The notes beneath the pieces were generated by a model. That model saw only the letters and a program-made list of their open reading frames with translations, did not search any database and had not been told where the DNA came from. The translations under genes were made by a program, and so were the position numbers. From contig NZ_CP112874.1 in the NCBI RefSeq assembly GCF_029910235.1, positions 4,826,501-4,890,500 on the forward strand: DNA of 64,000 nucleotides, given 5' to 3'. Below, piece by piece: positions 27,134-34,203 of the stretch. Every line of letters begins with the position of its first letter. Position 1 is the stretch's first letter. Origin of the DNA: Pseudanabaena galeata CCNP1313. Lineage in GTDB: Bacteria; Cyanobacteriota; Cyanobacteriia; Pseudanabaenales; Pseudanabaenaceae.

Positions 27134-28096
27134 ATGTCCGTAGTCAATCAGCAAGAAGTTTTGGCAAGCTTTAAAGTTTTGGTAAGCATGGCAAAAGCCG
27201 ACGGCAAACTGCTCGAAGAAGAGTTTGCCAGTCTTGCCGATACCTTTGAAGAAATTCATCTGCCCGAAGGTGTTACCGTCGATCGCCTCTTGAATGAAGA
27301 AGATGCGCCAATTGATGAATTACTGACCCAAATTACCAGTGAAATCGCACAGGAGATGGTTTATCAGTCAGCCTATGCGATGGCAAATATCGATGGTGAG
27401 TGTAGTTCCGAAGAAAAAGAACTGCTAGATAAAATTGGTAAAACTTTTACTAGTTCTAAGCTTTGGGGCAAACAAGAGTGGCTAGAAACCCTAGAGCGTC
27501 GCTCCACCAAATCCTCAATTTCAGAGCAAGTACGTCAAATCGACGATCCTGATAAGCGTGCGGCTGAGGTCGAGAATGCTACTACCGATGCCTGTTTTTT
27601 AAATGCTGTTTTAGGCGCATTCCCGATCCCAGGGATCGCGATCGCCTTTGACATGCTGATCTACTGGAATCAACTCGATCTCGCCCAAGCGATCGGGCAA
27701 AGCTGGGGCTATGACCGCAATCGTGACGATTTCCGCAAAGCTATCTTTGGTAGTTTGGGGATCACTGGCACTAGAATCGCAGTGAGTAACCTAGCCAAGC
27801 TAGTTCCTGTATTCGGAATGGTTGTTGGTGCAACTACTGCCTATGCCAGTACATGGGCATTGGGCAAGGTTGCCAATGAATACTTTGCTTCGGGTGGTGA
27901 GATGGATGCTTTTAGCATTCGTCAAGCCTTTAAAAAAGCGAAGAAAGAGGGTGAAGCGATCTACAAAACTAAAGCTGAAGAAATTGCCGCCAAGAAAAAA
28001 GCGATTGAGCCTCAAGTACAGTTGCTCAATGAGGAACTAAAAGCAGGAAGTATCACCCCTGAAGAATATCAAGAGAAGCTAAAAAACCTTCTCTAA
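27134..28096 (+). CDS. TerB-like and DUF697-like protein of unknown function
   Basis: A 320-residue protein in three parts. Residues 1-115 resemble TerB/tellurite-resistance helical domains (LVSMAKADGKLLEEEFASLA and ANIDGECSSEEKELL, two acidic metal-binding-like repeats). Residues about 150-245 include small hydrophobic helices (AVLGAFPIPGIAIAFDMLIY and VPVFGMVVGATTAY) like DUF697 proteins. The C-terminus is helical, with a SHOCT-like end EELKAGSITPEEYQEKLKNLL. It may be membrane-associated. Function unknown. A strong terminator follows. Confidence 0.7.
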   Translation: MSVVNQQEVLASFKVLVSMAKADGKLLEEEFASLADTFEEIHLPEGVTVDRLLNEEDAPIDELLTQITSEIAQEMVYQSAYAMANIDGECSSEEKELLDKIGKTFTSSKLWGKQEWLETLERRSTKSSISEQVRQIDDPDKRAAEVENATTDACFLNAVLGAFPIPGIAIAFDMLIYWNQLDLAQAIGQSWGYDRNRDDFRKAIFGSLGITGTRIAVSNLAKLVPVFGMVVGATTAYASTWALGKVANEYFASGGEMDAFSIRQAFKKAKKEGEAIYKTKAEEIAAKKKAIEPQVQLLNEELKAGSITPEEYQEKLKNLL

Positions 28097-28099
28097 ATC

Positions 28100-28134
28100 T
28101 AAAAAGAAGGGGCGCTATGCGCCCCTTCTTTTTT
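28100..28134. terminator. Bidirectional terminator
   Basis: AAAAAGAAGGGGCGCTATGC with the complementary arm GCGCCCCTTCTTTTTTT, between the convergent TerB-like and CopD-like genes. Confidence 0.75.
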
Positions 28135-28580
28135 TATGCAAAGCCGCCAAGGCGAATCCCTGCGCCTAAAATCGCAAATAAAACGGCTAGGGTTGTGACT
28201 CCAATAATGTGATAAGCCAAGGAGTTCAAAGTTTCTTTAGTGAGATTAGGAATGATAAAAAAGCGGGCATGAATCGCCAGTGCGATCGTTCCTAACAAAA
28301 GTAATAACTTGAAGCCAATATAAGTTGACAGATACGAATCAAAGGCGAGGAAGTTCTGGAAATTCGGAAAATAAGTCCATGTGAGCCATAGTCCTGTAAC
28401 CACCTGCAACAACAGCGCAGTGAGTCCAAATCCTTCAAAATGTTCTTCAAATTGATGGATGCGATCGGGATCGCGATGTTTGAGAGCTTGGGGTAGAACG
28501 GTTGTTGCTAATACAAGATGCCCACCTGTCCAGACCGTGGCTCCTAAGATATGCAAAACAACTAAAATTTTAAATAACAT
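28134..28580 (-). CDS. CopD-like integral membrane protein
   Basis: A 148-residue protein with four predicted helices. It starts ILVVLHILGATVWTGGHLVL, in which His and the W-GGH motif resemble the CopD/YcnJ and cytochrome b561-like families; further histidines occur in FEEHFEGF and LAIHARFFI. It could bind copper or heme, which is not provable here. It is the last gene of a minus-strand group with the broken RIC gene and the globin glbN, both tied to nitric oxide or oxygen chemistry, so a role in that response is plausible. Confidence 0.7.
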   Translation of the reverse strand: MLFKILVVLHILGATVWTGGHLVLATTVLPQALKHRDPDRIHQFEEHFEGFGLTALLLQVVTGLWLTWTYFPNFQNFLAFDSYLSTYIGFKLLLLLGTIALAIHARFFIIPNLTKETLNSLAYHIIGVTTLAVLFAILGAGIRLGGFA

Positions 28581-28647
28581 TTTGTGCTTTACAGGCGCAA
28601 CCTGCCTTGGTCTAGGTTTTATAAATATAGCGATCGCTTAATTCTGA

Positions 28648-29231
28648 TTAGCTTTGACTAGCTTTGCTTTTCTCTAAAGCGATCGCTTTAGGAAAAAGCA
28701 CATTATTTTCCTTATGAATATGCTGATGCATATCCTGCTCAAAGTTCAGCAAACTATCAAGCATGGCGCGATAGGTGTTACAAGCCCATTCAGGGGGCGT
28801 GTAATTATCGGTGAGTTGACGCAATTGACCGAGGGCAACGCCAGCTTCATCATGCTCAAATTCCATCTGATGTACAGGATTAGCGATCGTGCCGCAATGG
28901 AAAGAGGGAACGGTGTCGCTAGATTCTAACTGACGGATCATTGGGAACAAAATCTTTTCTTCCTTCTGCAAATGCGTCTCTAGTTCTTGAGATACCGCGA
29001 GAAATATATCCTTGATTTGATGGAGGCGTGGTTCTTTTTCCCCATGTACCGCCGCAACTTTGGCTACCATCTTTTCCAAGCGAGGTAGCTCAGTATGTAG
29101 GTAAGCATGGTGAGTTTGTTCGATATGGTCGGCTAGTAATAGTCAACTTTGGCTTGTTCAAACAGTCGCGAAAGGGAAGGGCGATCGCGAACGATTTCGC
29201 CTACGGTATCGCTGATTTGAAAAGTTGCCAT
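28648..29231 (-). pseudogene. RIC/YtfE (ScdA) iron-sulfur repair hemerythrin, disrupted by internal deletion
   Basis: The ATG at 29231 starts MATFQISDTVGEIVRDRPSL, the normal ScdA N-domain, which continues to QAKVDYY and then stops at 29135-29133. In another frame, LADHIEQTHHAYLHTELP continues without a gap into the hemerythrin domain (LEKMVAKVAAVHGEKEPRL, EKILFPMIRQLE, FEHDEAGVALG, HQHIHKENNVLFPKAI), which ends at 28648. The missing piece is what normally follows DY: the CCGG motif and about 40 residues. So an out-of-frame deletion joins the two parts. The hemerythrin part (from ATG 29079 or an upstream TTG) keeps its di-iron His and Glu residues and could still be made. Confidence 0.82.
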
Positions 29232-29294
29232 ATATTTAGTCTCCTGTTTGTTCTACTTCGAGAGTGCAGCTTTGCCGCGCTCTCGACAAAATAA

Positions 29295-29669
29295 TTAGCC
29301 GTTCAAAACATCTTTTTTGTGTTGAGGAGCCGCCGCTACTGCCGCCACCTCTGCCAAAAGATCATCAGAAACTCCCATCTCTTTGAGGGTAATCATCAAA
29401 TCCTCGGCAACCGCATCAAAGTGGTCGCTGTTTAAGCCCTGCATTTCTACCAACTTCTTGTGAGCTTCGCGCATATAACGCCCGTCATATTTGTCTGTAC
29501 CACCAAAGGCATAGGTGAGGAAGGCTTTCTGATGCGCCCTTTGCTTCACCATATCTGTATCTGCAAAAAAGTGTTTGATGCGATCGTCTTGTAATACTCT
29601 TTCGTAGAAGCGATCGACGGCTACATCAACGGCTGCTGCGCCACCAAGCTTTTCAAATAATGTTGTCAT
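29295..29669 (-). CDS. glbN: Group I truncated hemoglobin GlbN
   Basis: A 124-residue 2-on-2 globin. With the start at ATG 29669 (MTTLFEKLGG), the heme residues fall at Tyr22 (B10), His46 (distal) and His70 (proximal, MREAHKKLV), and a further His at 117. These match the positions known in Synechocystis GlbN, where His46/His70 ligate heme and His117 forms a covalent link to a vinyl group. This numbering supports the chosen start over an upstream ATG at 29702. The family protects against reactive nitrogen species and handles NO and nitrate. A palindrome matching Crp/Fnr-type sites lies 57 bp upstream. It is followed by the broken RIC gene. Confidence 0.93.
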   Translation of the reverse strand: MTTLFEKLGGAAAVDVAVDRFYERVLQDDRIKHFFADTDMVKQRAHQKAFLTYAFGGTDKYDGRYMREAHKKLVEMQGLNSDHFDAVAEDLMITLKEMGVSDDLLAEVAAVAAAPQHKKDVLNG

Positions 29670-29725
29670 ATGCAATTTCTGTTTATCTAATGTCGATAGC
29701 ATAGGAGAACATCATCTGAGAAGTC

Positions 29726-29741
29726 TTTGACTTAAGTCAAA
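29726..29741 (-). promoter_or_regulatory. Candidate Crp/Fnr-family operator upstream of glbN
   Basis: Perfect 16-bp palindrome TTTGACTTAAGTCAAA, i.e. TTGAC-N4-GTCAA, the spacing of FNR/DNR/NnrR sites. Its centre is about 42 bp upstream of a plausible start point 7 bp after a TATGCT box at 29703-29698 (minus strand), the position used for activation by this family. A Crp/Fnr gene lies 240 bp away, divergently transcribed. Confidence 0.6.
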
Positions 29742-29778
29742 AAACTTAAAAAATCCTTAACTCTAGAGCTAATCTTGA

Positions 29779-29876
29779 CGCACCCCTCATCCCCCAACCC
29801 CTTCTCCCGCAGGAGAAGGGGAGAAAAATTAGATTTCTTGTTCCCCTCTCCTGCGGGAGAGGGGCTAGGGGTGAGG
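29779..29876. repeat. CCCTCACCCC/GGGAGAGGGG palindromic repeat
   Basis: CACCCCTCATCCCCCAACCC ... CTAGGGGTGAGGG forms a large inverted repeat, with inner arms CTTCTCCC GCAG GAGAAGG and CTCTCCTGCGGGAGAG. It is the same family as the insertion in mnmE. It sits in gap 29670-29978, which also has the operator above and a GTAGGGGCTTAGTCTCCAAG scar near 29920. Confidence 0.7.
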
Positions 29877-29978
29877 GCTTAGCGCTTTGGTGTGTTAAGT
29901 ATATGAACACCTTAGCAAAGGTAGGGGCTTAGTCTCCAAGCCCCAATCTCATCTGTGATTTTTTGATTGGAAGTATAG

Positions 29979-30689
29979 TTGTTGAACGCAACGATCGCAT
30001 TGAGGAAAATGTTAAACAAATTAGACTTGAGCCATTGGTTGCAGACGATTCTAATTTTTCGAGGATTATCACCAGAGCAAATCATTCCTTTAGCTCAAAT
30101 TGCTCAACTGCAAAAATTTGAAAAGGGTGAAGTAATCTTCCAGCAAGATAGTGAAGCAACAGGATTTTTCATAGTCCAAACAGGACGAGTCAAGGTTTTT
30201 AAAATGGCTGCCAATGGCAAAGAACACATCTTACATTTGCTTAATGTGCAAGATTACTTTGCAGAAGTACCAGCCTTAGATGGTAGAGCCTTCCCTGCTT
30301 CGGCGATCGCATTGGAATACATAGAATTAATTTTCTTTCCTCGACTTCCCTTTCTCGAATTACTTCACCAATATCCTGCGATCGCCATCAATATGTTGAT
30401 GAGTATGGCAAACCACTCACGCAAACTCGCGCATATGGTTGAAGAACTCTCCTGCAAAGATGTACCACAACGATTAGCGTCCTATTTATTGGCTTTGAGC
30501 GATCGCGAATTTGGCGCTAATGTCATCACTCTAGATGTCACTAAAACACAATTAGCTGCAACTTTAGGAACGATTCCAGCCACCCTATCTAGGGCTTTTT
30601 ATCGTCTTAGTAGTGAAGGATTAATTGCCATTAATGGTTCACAGATTGAGTTATTAGATCGCGATCGCTTGCAAGATACCAGCGATTAG
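29979..30689 (+). CDS. Crp/Fnr-family transcription regulator (DNR-like)
   Basis: A 236-residue regulator. Residues about 20-135 form the cyclic-nucleotide-binding-like fold (FRGLSPEQIIPLAQIAQLQK, GEVIFQQDSEATGFFIVQTGRVKVFK). The dimer helix runs to about 160, and the HTH lies at about 185-220 (VTKTQLAATLGTIPATLSRAF). There is no Cys cluster for an FNR iron-sulfur centre and no NtcA signature, so it is closest in layout to DNR/heme-NO sensors, where heme binds in the sensory pocket. In the recognition helix, T-x-S-R is kept but the usual Glu (PET.SR) is Ala. The start may be internal (Met11). It is divergent from glbN and could control it. Confidence 0.85.
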   Translation: MLNATIALRKMLNKLDLSHWLQTILIFRGLSPEQIIPLAQIAQLQKFEKGEVIFQQDSEATGFFIVQTGRVKVFKMAANGKEHILHLLNVQDYFAEVPALDGRAFPASAIALEYIELIFFPRLPFLELLHQYPAIAINMLMSMANHSRKLAHMVEELSCKDVPQRLASYLLALSDREFGANVITLDVTKTQLAATLGTIPATLSRAFYRLSSEGLIAINGSQIELLDRDRLQDTSD

Positions 30690-30692
30690 CAT

Positions 30693-30747
30693 CAAGAACC
30701 GATTATTTGTGGCGCGGCTTCGCCGCGCCACAAATAATCGGTTCTTG
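30693..30747. terminator. 55-nt hairpin between convergent genes
   Basis: CAAGAACCGATTATTTGTGG with a GCGGCTTCGCCGC tip and the complementary arm. It lies between the convergent Crp/Fnr gene and ispE and probably terminates both. Confidence 0.65.
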
Positions 30748-30772
30748 ATTTTGTTAAGCCCCTTGTATGTGA

Positions 30773-31681
30773 TCAAGCATCAAAGATCGATCTAACTAAG
30801 CTCTTTACCACCCATACATCAATGTCATCGGTTCTTACAGCCTCAGCAATTTGCTGAGCGCGATCTAGATCGGGCGCGATCGCAAATACCGTTGAGCCTG
30901 AACCAGACATCATTGCACCAAGACATTCTTGATCTAGTAATTTATTTTTTAGTTCAGCAATTGCAGGATACTCAGGCAATACTACTCGTTCGAGATCGTT
31001 GTAAAGTAAGCGCCCAATTTTATGAGGTGCGGATTCACCACCAGAAGCGATCGCCGCCACAATTTGGCTAGAGAGATTTTGATTTTTGACTTGACTCGTT
31101 GCAAGCAACTCTTGCTTGCGGAAAGTTTGATAAGCCCATGCAGTCGCGATCGCAATCTGACGTGGCTTGCAAATCACTAATACTAAATCAATGAGATCGG
31201 GCAAAGGTGAAAGTACTTCGCCACGACCTGTCGCTAAAGCAGTGCCACCAGAAACACAGAAAGGAATATCAGAACCTAACTGAGCTGCAAAATCACAAAG
31301 CTGTGATTGGGTGAGTCCCAAATCCCAAAGGCGATCAATCCCTACAAAAACTGCGGCGGCATTGGCTGAACCACCAGCTAAACCAGCCCCCATCGGAATT
31401 TTCTTGTCGATCGCAATCTCCATGCCCCCAATCTCTGGATAGACACTCTGCATCAAAGCAGCAGCTTTGTAAGCCAGATTGGAGCGATCGCAAGGTACTT
31501 CAGGGTTAGTACAAAGGATTTGAATTTCATCTGTACCGATTTTACGAATATCAACGCGATCGCATAGATCGATACTCTGCAAAATCATCACTAGATCGTG
31601 GTAACCATCAGCACGATTCCCCGTAATCTCCAGATAGAGATTAATTTTTGCGGCAGCTTTGAGAGAAATACGCGAGGTCAT
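30773..31681 (-). CDS. ispE: 4-diphosphocytidyl-2-C-methyl-D-erythritol kinase
   Basis: A 302-residue GHMP kinase that phosphorylates CDP-methylerythritol in the MEP pathway of isoprenoid synthesis. N-terminal KAAAKINLYLEITGNRADGYH with the catalytic-lysine region; ATP loop PMGAGLAGGSANAAA; C-terminal GHMP motif LGAMMSGSGSTVFAI. Length is normal. Its start codon overlaps the pipX stop codon by four bases (31678-31681, ATGA type), so it is translationally coupled to pipX. Products of this pathway feed carotenoids and the phytyl chain, connecting in function with crtP and menA at the window's start. Confidence 0.95.
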   Translation of the reverse strand: MTSRISLKAAAKINLYLEITGNRADGYHDLVMILQSIDLCDRVDIRKIGTDEIQILCTNPEVPCDRSNLAYKAAALMQSVYPEIGGMEIAIDKKIPMGAGLAGGSANAAAVFVGIDRLWDLGLTQSQLCDFAAQLGSDIPFCVSGGTALATGRGEVLSPLPDLIDLVLVICKPRQIAIATAWAYQTFRKQELLATSQVKNQNLSSQIVAAIASGGESAPHKIGRLLYNDLERVVLPEYPAIAELKNKLLDQECLGAMMSGSGSTVFAIAPDLDRAQQIAEAVRTDDIDVWVVKSLVRSIFDA

Positions 31682-31947
31682 TGGGAAAAAGTTCGCTTGT
31701 ATATGTGCTGTAAGTTTTTTTGATCGGTATCAGTGCCACCACGCCGTAGCGATCGCATTTGGTTTTCGACCATGAGTTTGGCATCTGCTCGAGAGACAGG
31801 CTCAAACTGAACACCGTCAGGACCAGTAGTAATTAGGAAAAACAACCTTTGAGCGTAGAGAGTGGTAAACAAACTACGAAACTCATCTACCCTACATAAG
31901 CGAGATAGCAAGCCAAAAGTAGGATGATTTAGATAGTGTTCGGACAT
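31678..31947 (-). CDS. pipX: PipX, PII-interacting coactivator of NtcA
   Basis: An 89-residue protein that matches PipX: YLNHPTFGLLSRLCRV, LFTTLYAQRLFFLI, FEPVSRADAKLMVENQMRSLRR and a C-terminal helix. The N-terminal Tudor-like domain binds either PII (GlnB) or NtcA, and so links the 2-oxoglutarate signal with nitrogen gene activation. The start is ATG 31947 (MSEHYLNHP), as in other PipX; a longer reading frame to 32019 adds a sequence not found in the family. It overlaps ispE by four bases. In many cyanobacteria pipX precedes pipY instead, which is not seen here. Confidence 0.93.
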   Translation of the reverse strand: MSEHYLNHPTFGLLSRLCRVDEFRSLFTTLYAQRLFFLITTGPDGVQFEPVSRADAKLMVENQMRSLRRGGTDTDQKNLQHIYKRTFSQ

Positions 31948-32194
31948 TTGGCAGGCTAGAAAATTTAGTAAATTTGATGAACTAGGAGAGGTGAATTTTT
32001 TCTGTATCGTAAACAACATGAGTTTAACGAAATAATCAGGGAGGAGGATTTATCAAGAAGCTAAAAAATCCCCAGAGATCAGACAATACAACCTATTCGA
32101 TAATATTACGATTACTATTTTGATATGTTAAGTGCGATTAATCAGGAAATGTTATCAAACCTTAACGACTTTTTAGCTAGACTTCGAGTAAATT

Positions 32195-32602
32195 ATGACT
32201 CAAATTTTTAATTTTCATATTCTTCCAAGACTTGTTTTAGTTGTAGTCATGCTCTTTACCCTTTTGACCGCACCCTATCAAGCGATCGCTGCTGAACGTC
32301 GTCCTGTGATCCCCGCTAATGGTCAACCAATTCTCAGTGGTAATATGCATGGCTCTGACTGGATTGCGGCTTCCCAAGATTCTAAGCAAGCCTATTGTGA
32401 AGAAGCCTTTGCCGCCTTTCGTGGCTCTGCGGCTCAAAGCTATATCATTAGCCACAATATCCAAAGTCTGAGTCCAGAAGGACTATGCGATCGCATGGAT
32501 CAGTACTATAGCCTCGAAGAATATGCCGATGATCGGCTCGGATCAGCCGCCGCGATCGCCCCCATCCTCTTTGCTGATACACCCCTTGGCACAAAATACT
32601 AA
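32195..32602 (+). CDS. Secreted hypothetical protein
   Basis: A 135-residue protein with an N-terminal signal peptide (LPRLVLVVVMLFTLLTAPYQAIA, cleavage likely after AIAA) and a mature portion of about 100 residues with two cysteines (AYCEEAF and GLCDRMD) that could form a disulfide. The C-terminal half is acidic (YYSLEEYADDRLGSAAAI). I do not recognise the family. It would be exported to the periplasm or thylakoid lumen. It lies between divergent pipX and the desA group, as a single-gene unit. Confidence 0.6.
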   Translation: MTQIFNFHILPRLVLVVVMLFTLLTAPYQAIAAERRPVIPANGQPILSGNMHGSDWIAASQDSKQAYCEEAFAAFRGSAAQSYIISHNIQSLSPEGLCDRMDQYYSLEEYADDRLGSAAAIAPILFADTPLGTKY

Positions 32603-32824
32603 AATAAATTGGTCAAATTGTAGCCTTACCTTTGGGGCGAGGGAACAATGAGATTAAGTCCATTGTCTGTGTGCTAAGTGACAGTTAATGAGATTCCGCT
32701 CCGTATAATTACTCATTAGATATGTTTATGGGTATACAAAAATACACATGACATAAGCTAAAATCTGAGGCATAAATATTTTTGTGGTGTGATCGTAACG
32801 TTTTAAAAGCGTTTTAAAGGAAGT

Positions 32825-33007
32825 ATGAGCAAACAAACTGAAGCCCTAACCAAAGAGATTTCTACATTGAACGTAACCGCTAAAAAGTTATATTCCGAAG
32901 AAGTTCAAGCCGAACTGGCGGAATTGCAATCTGATATCGATGTTCTTTTCCAGCAATTACAAAGCTTGAGCCGTCAACGCCTGACCACAGTAGGGAGTGC
33001 TCAGTAG
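32825..33007 (+). CDS. Small coiled-coil protein upstream of desA
   Basis: A 60-residue acidic protein with heptads ([40 protein letters not shown]), predicted to form a helical hairpin or dimer. It has no recognised family. It is preceded by AAAGGAAGT, a good ribosome-binding site, and its stop codon shares one base with the desA GTG start (TAGTG), so the two genes are co-transcribed and probably coupled in translation. A role in desaturase expression or stability is only a guess. Confidence 0.6.
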   Translation: MSKQTEALTKEISTLNVTAKKLYSEEVQAELAELQSDIDVLFQQLQSLSRQRLTTVGSAQ

Positions 33008-34041
33008 TGGTTGCCATACAAAATTCCTCACACACTCTTACCCCTGAGACCACCCTCCGCGACATCATCAAAACCATTCCTTCTGAGTACTTTGAGAAAA
33101 AACCTCTCAGAGCTTGGTTGAGTGTACTATTTTCCTTGACGACTGCCGCACTTGGTTATGCCAGCATTGCCTTCTCGCCTTGGTATCTGTTACCCTTTGC
33201 TTGGATCTTTACAGGTACGGCTCTCACTGGCTGGTTCGTAATTGGTCATGATTGCGGACATCGTTCCTTCTCCAATAAGATTTGGATTAACGATCTTGTC
33301 GGTCATATTGCTTTCTTGCCATTAATTTTCCCTTTTCACGGTTGGCGCTTCAAGCATGATCACCATCATCAACATACTAATAAGATGGGCGAGGACAATG
33401 CTTGGTATCCTTTCACCGTTGAAGAATATGAAGAAGGCAAAGGTTTGATTTCTGGGGTATATCGCCTAATTCGTACTCGCTTTTGGTGGATAGGTTCAAT
33501 TATTCACTGGGCAAATTTGCATTTTAATTCCAGTCTTTATCCTGAGCGTCAGCGCGAGCAAGTTAAGTTTTCCTATCGTTTGGTTATCGTTTTTGCAGCG
33601 ATCACCTTTCCAGTTTTGATTTACACCACGGGTTTCTTAGGATTTATCAATTTCTTTTTGATGCCTTGGTTGGTTTATCACTTTTGGATGAGTACATTCA
33701 CGATTGTTCACCACACGATGCCAGATATCCAGTTTAAAGATAAGGATAAATGGCACGCTGCCACCGATCAGCTAACAGGAACTGTCCATTGCGACTATCC
33801 TGCTTGGGTAGAATGGCTATGTCACGATATTAATGTGCATGTTCCTCACCATATTTCTACTGGTATTCCTTCGTATAACTTGCGTCTAGCGCACAAGTCT
33901 CTCGATGAGAATTGGGGTCAATATATGTACAAGACTAAGTTTTCTTGGGAATTGATGAAGGATATTGGCGATCGCTGCCATATCTATGACGCAGAAAAAT
34001 GCTACAAAACCTTTACTGAAGTTGATGCTAAATCAGTTTAA
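33007..34041 (+). CDS. desA: Acyl-lipid delta-12 fatty acid desaturase
   Basis: A 344-residue membrane di-iron desaturase that introduces the second double bond (delta-12) into fatty acids on membrane lipids, using ferredoxin; it underlies cold adaptation. The three histidine boxes are HDCGH (81-85), HDHHHQH (about 118-124) and HVPHH (about 280-284). Four membrane helices lie in two pairs. The sequence [20 protein letters not shown] and the [10 protein letters not shown] region are typical of DesA rather than DesB or DesC. The start is a GTG overlapping the previous gene's stop. A strong terminator (34060-34100) follows. Confidence 0.93.
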   Translation: MVAIQNSSHTLTPETTLRDIIKTIPSEYFEKKPLRAWLSVLFSLTTAALGYASIAFSPWYLLPFAWIFTGTALTGWFVIGHDCGHRSFSNKIWINDLVGHIAFLPLIFPFHGWRFKHDHHHQHTNKMGEDNAWYPFTVEEYEEGKGLISGVYRLIRTRFWWIGSIIHWANLHFNSSLYPERQREQVKFSYRLVIVFAAITFPVLIYTTGFLGFINFFLMPWLVYHFWMSTFTIVHHTMPDIQFKDKDKWHAATDQLTGTVHCDYPAWVEWLCHDINVHVPHHISTGIPSYNLRLAHKSLDENWGQYMYKTKFSWELMKDIGDRCHIYDAEKCYKTFTEVDAKSV

Positions 34042-34059
34042 CTAGCATTAATTTTAATC

Positions 34060-34100
34060 CCAAAAAAACAGACGTTGCTAAGCAACGTCTGTTTTTTTGG
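34060..34100 (+). terminator. Rho-independent terminator of desA
   Basis: Stem AACAGACGTTGC...GCAACGTCTGTT with flanking A-run and T-run (CCAAAAAAA/TTTTTTTGG), 20 bp after the desA stop codon. Confidence 0.85.
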
Positions 34101-34161
34101 TTTCGGGGCATTGCTTTGCACTGCCCTGAACTTTTTGGATCAATGCTATTGCGCGATTATG

Positions 34162-34195
34162 TTTCATATTGTAGTATGCATACTACAATATGAAA
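34162..34195. promoter_or_regulatory. Perfect 34-bp palindrome before rtcB (candidate operator)
   Basis: Half-site TTTCATATTGTAGTATG is followed directly by its exact reverse complement, with no spacer. It ends eight bases before the rtcB start codon, covering the place of the ribosome-binding site and the likely start of transcription. This suggests a dimeric repressor site or an mRNA hairpin that limits translation. It is AT-rich and unlike the GC-tipped hairpins found elsewhere in the window. Confidence 0.6.
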
Positions 34196-34203
34196 TTAAG
34201 ACT

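Noticed and set aside
29028-29294. Plus-strand open frame opposite the RIC remnant
   Set aside because: It is a shadow; the minus strand shows clear ScdA and hemerythrin sequence.
29670-29702. N-terminal extension of GlbN
   Set aside because: With the shorter start, His46, His70 and His117 fall exactly at the numbering known for Synechocystis GlbN.
31948-32019. N-terminal extension of PipX
   Set aside because: The extra 24 residues do not occur in PipX proteins; MSEHYLNHP at 31947 is the family start.
34075-34203. N-terminal extension of RtcB
   Set aside because: These 43 codons read through the desA terminator and the 34-bp palindrome, and have no match to RtcB. The start at 34204 fits the family.
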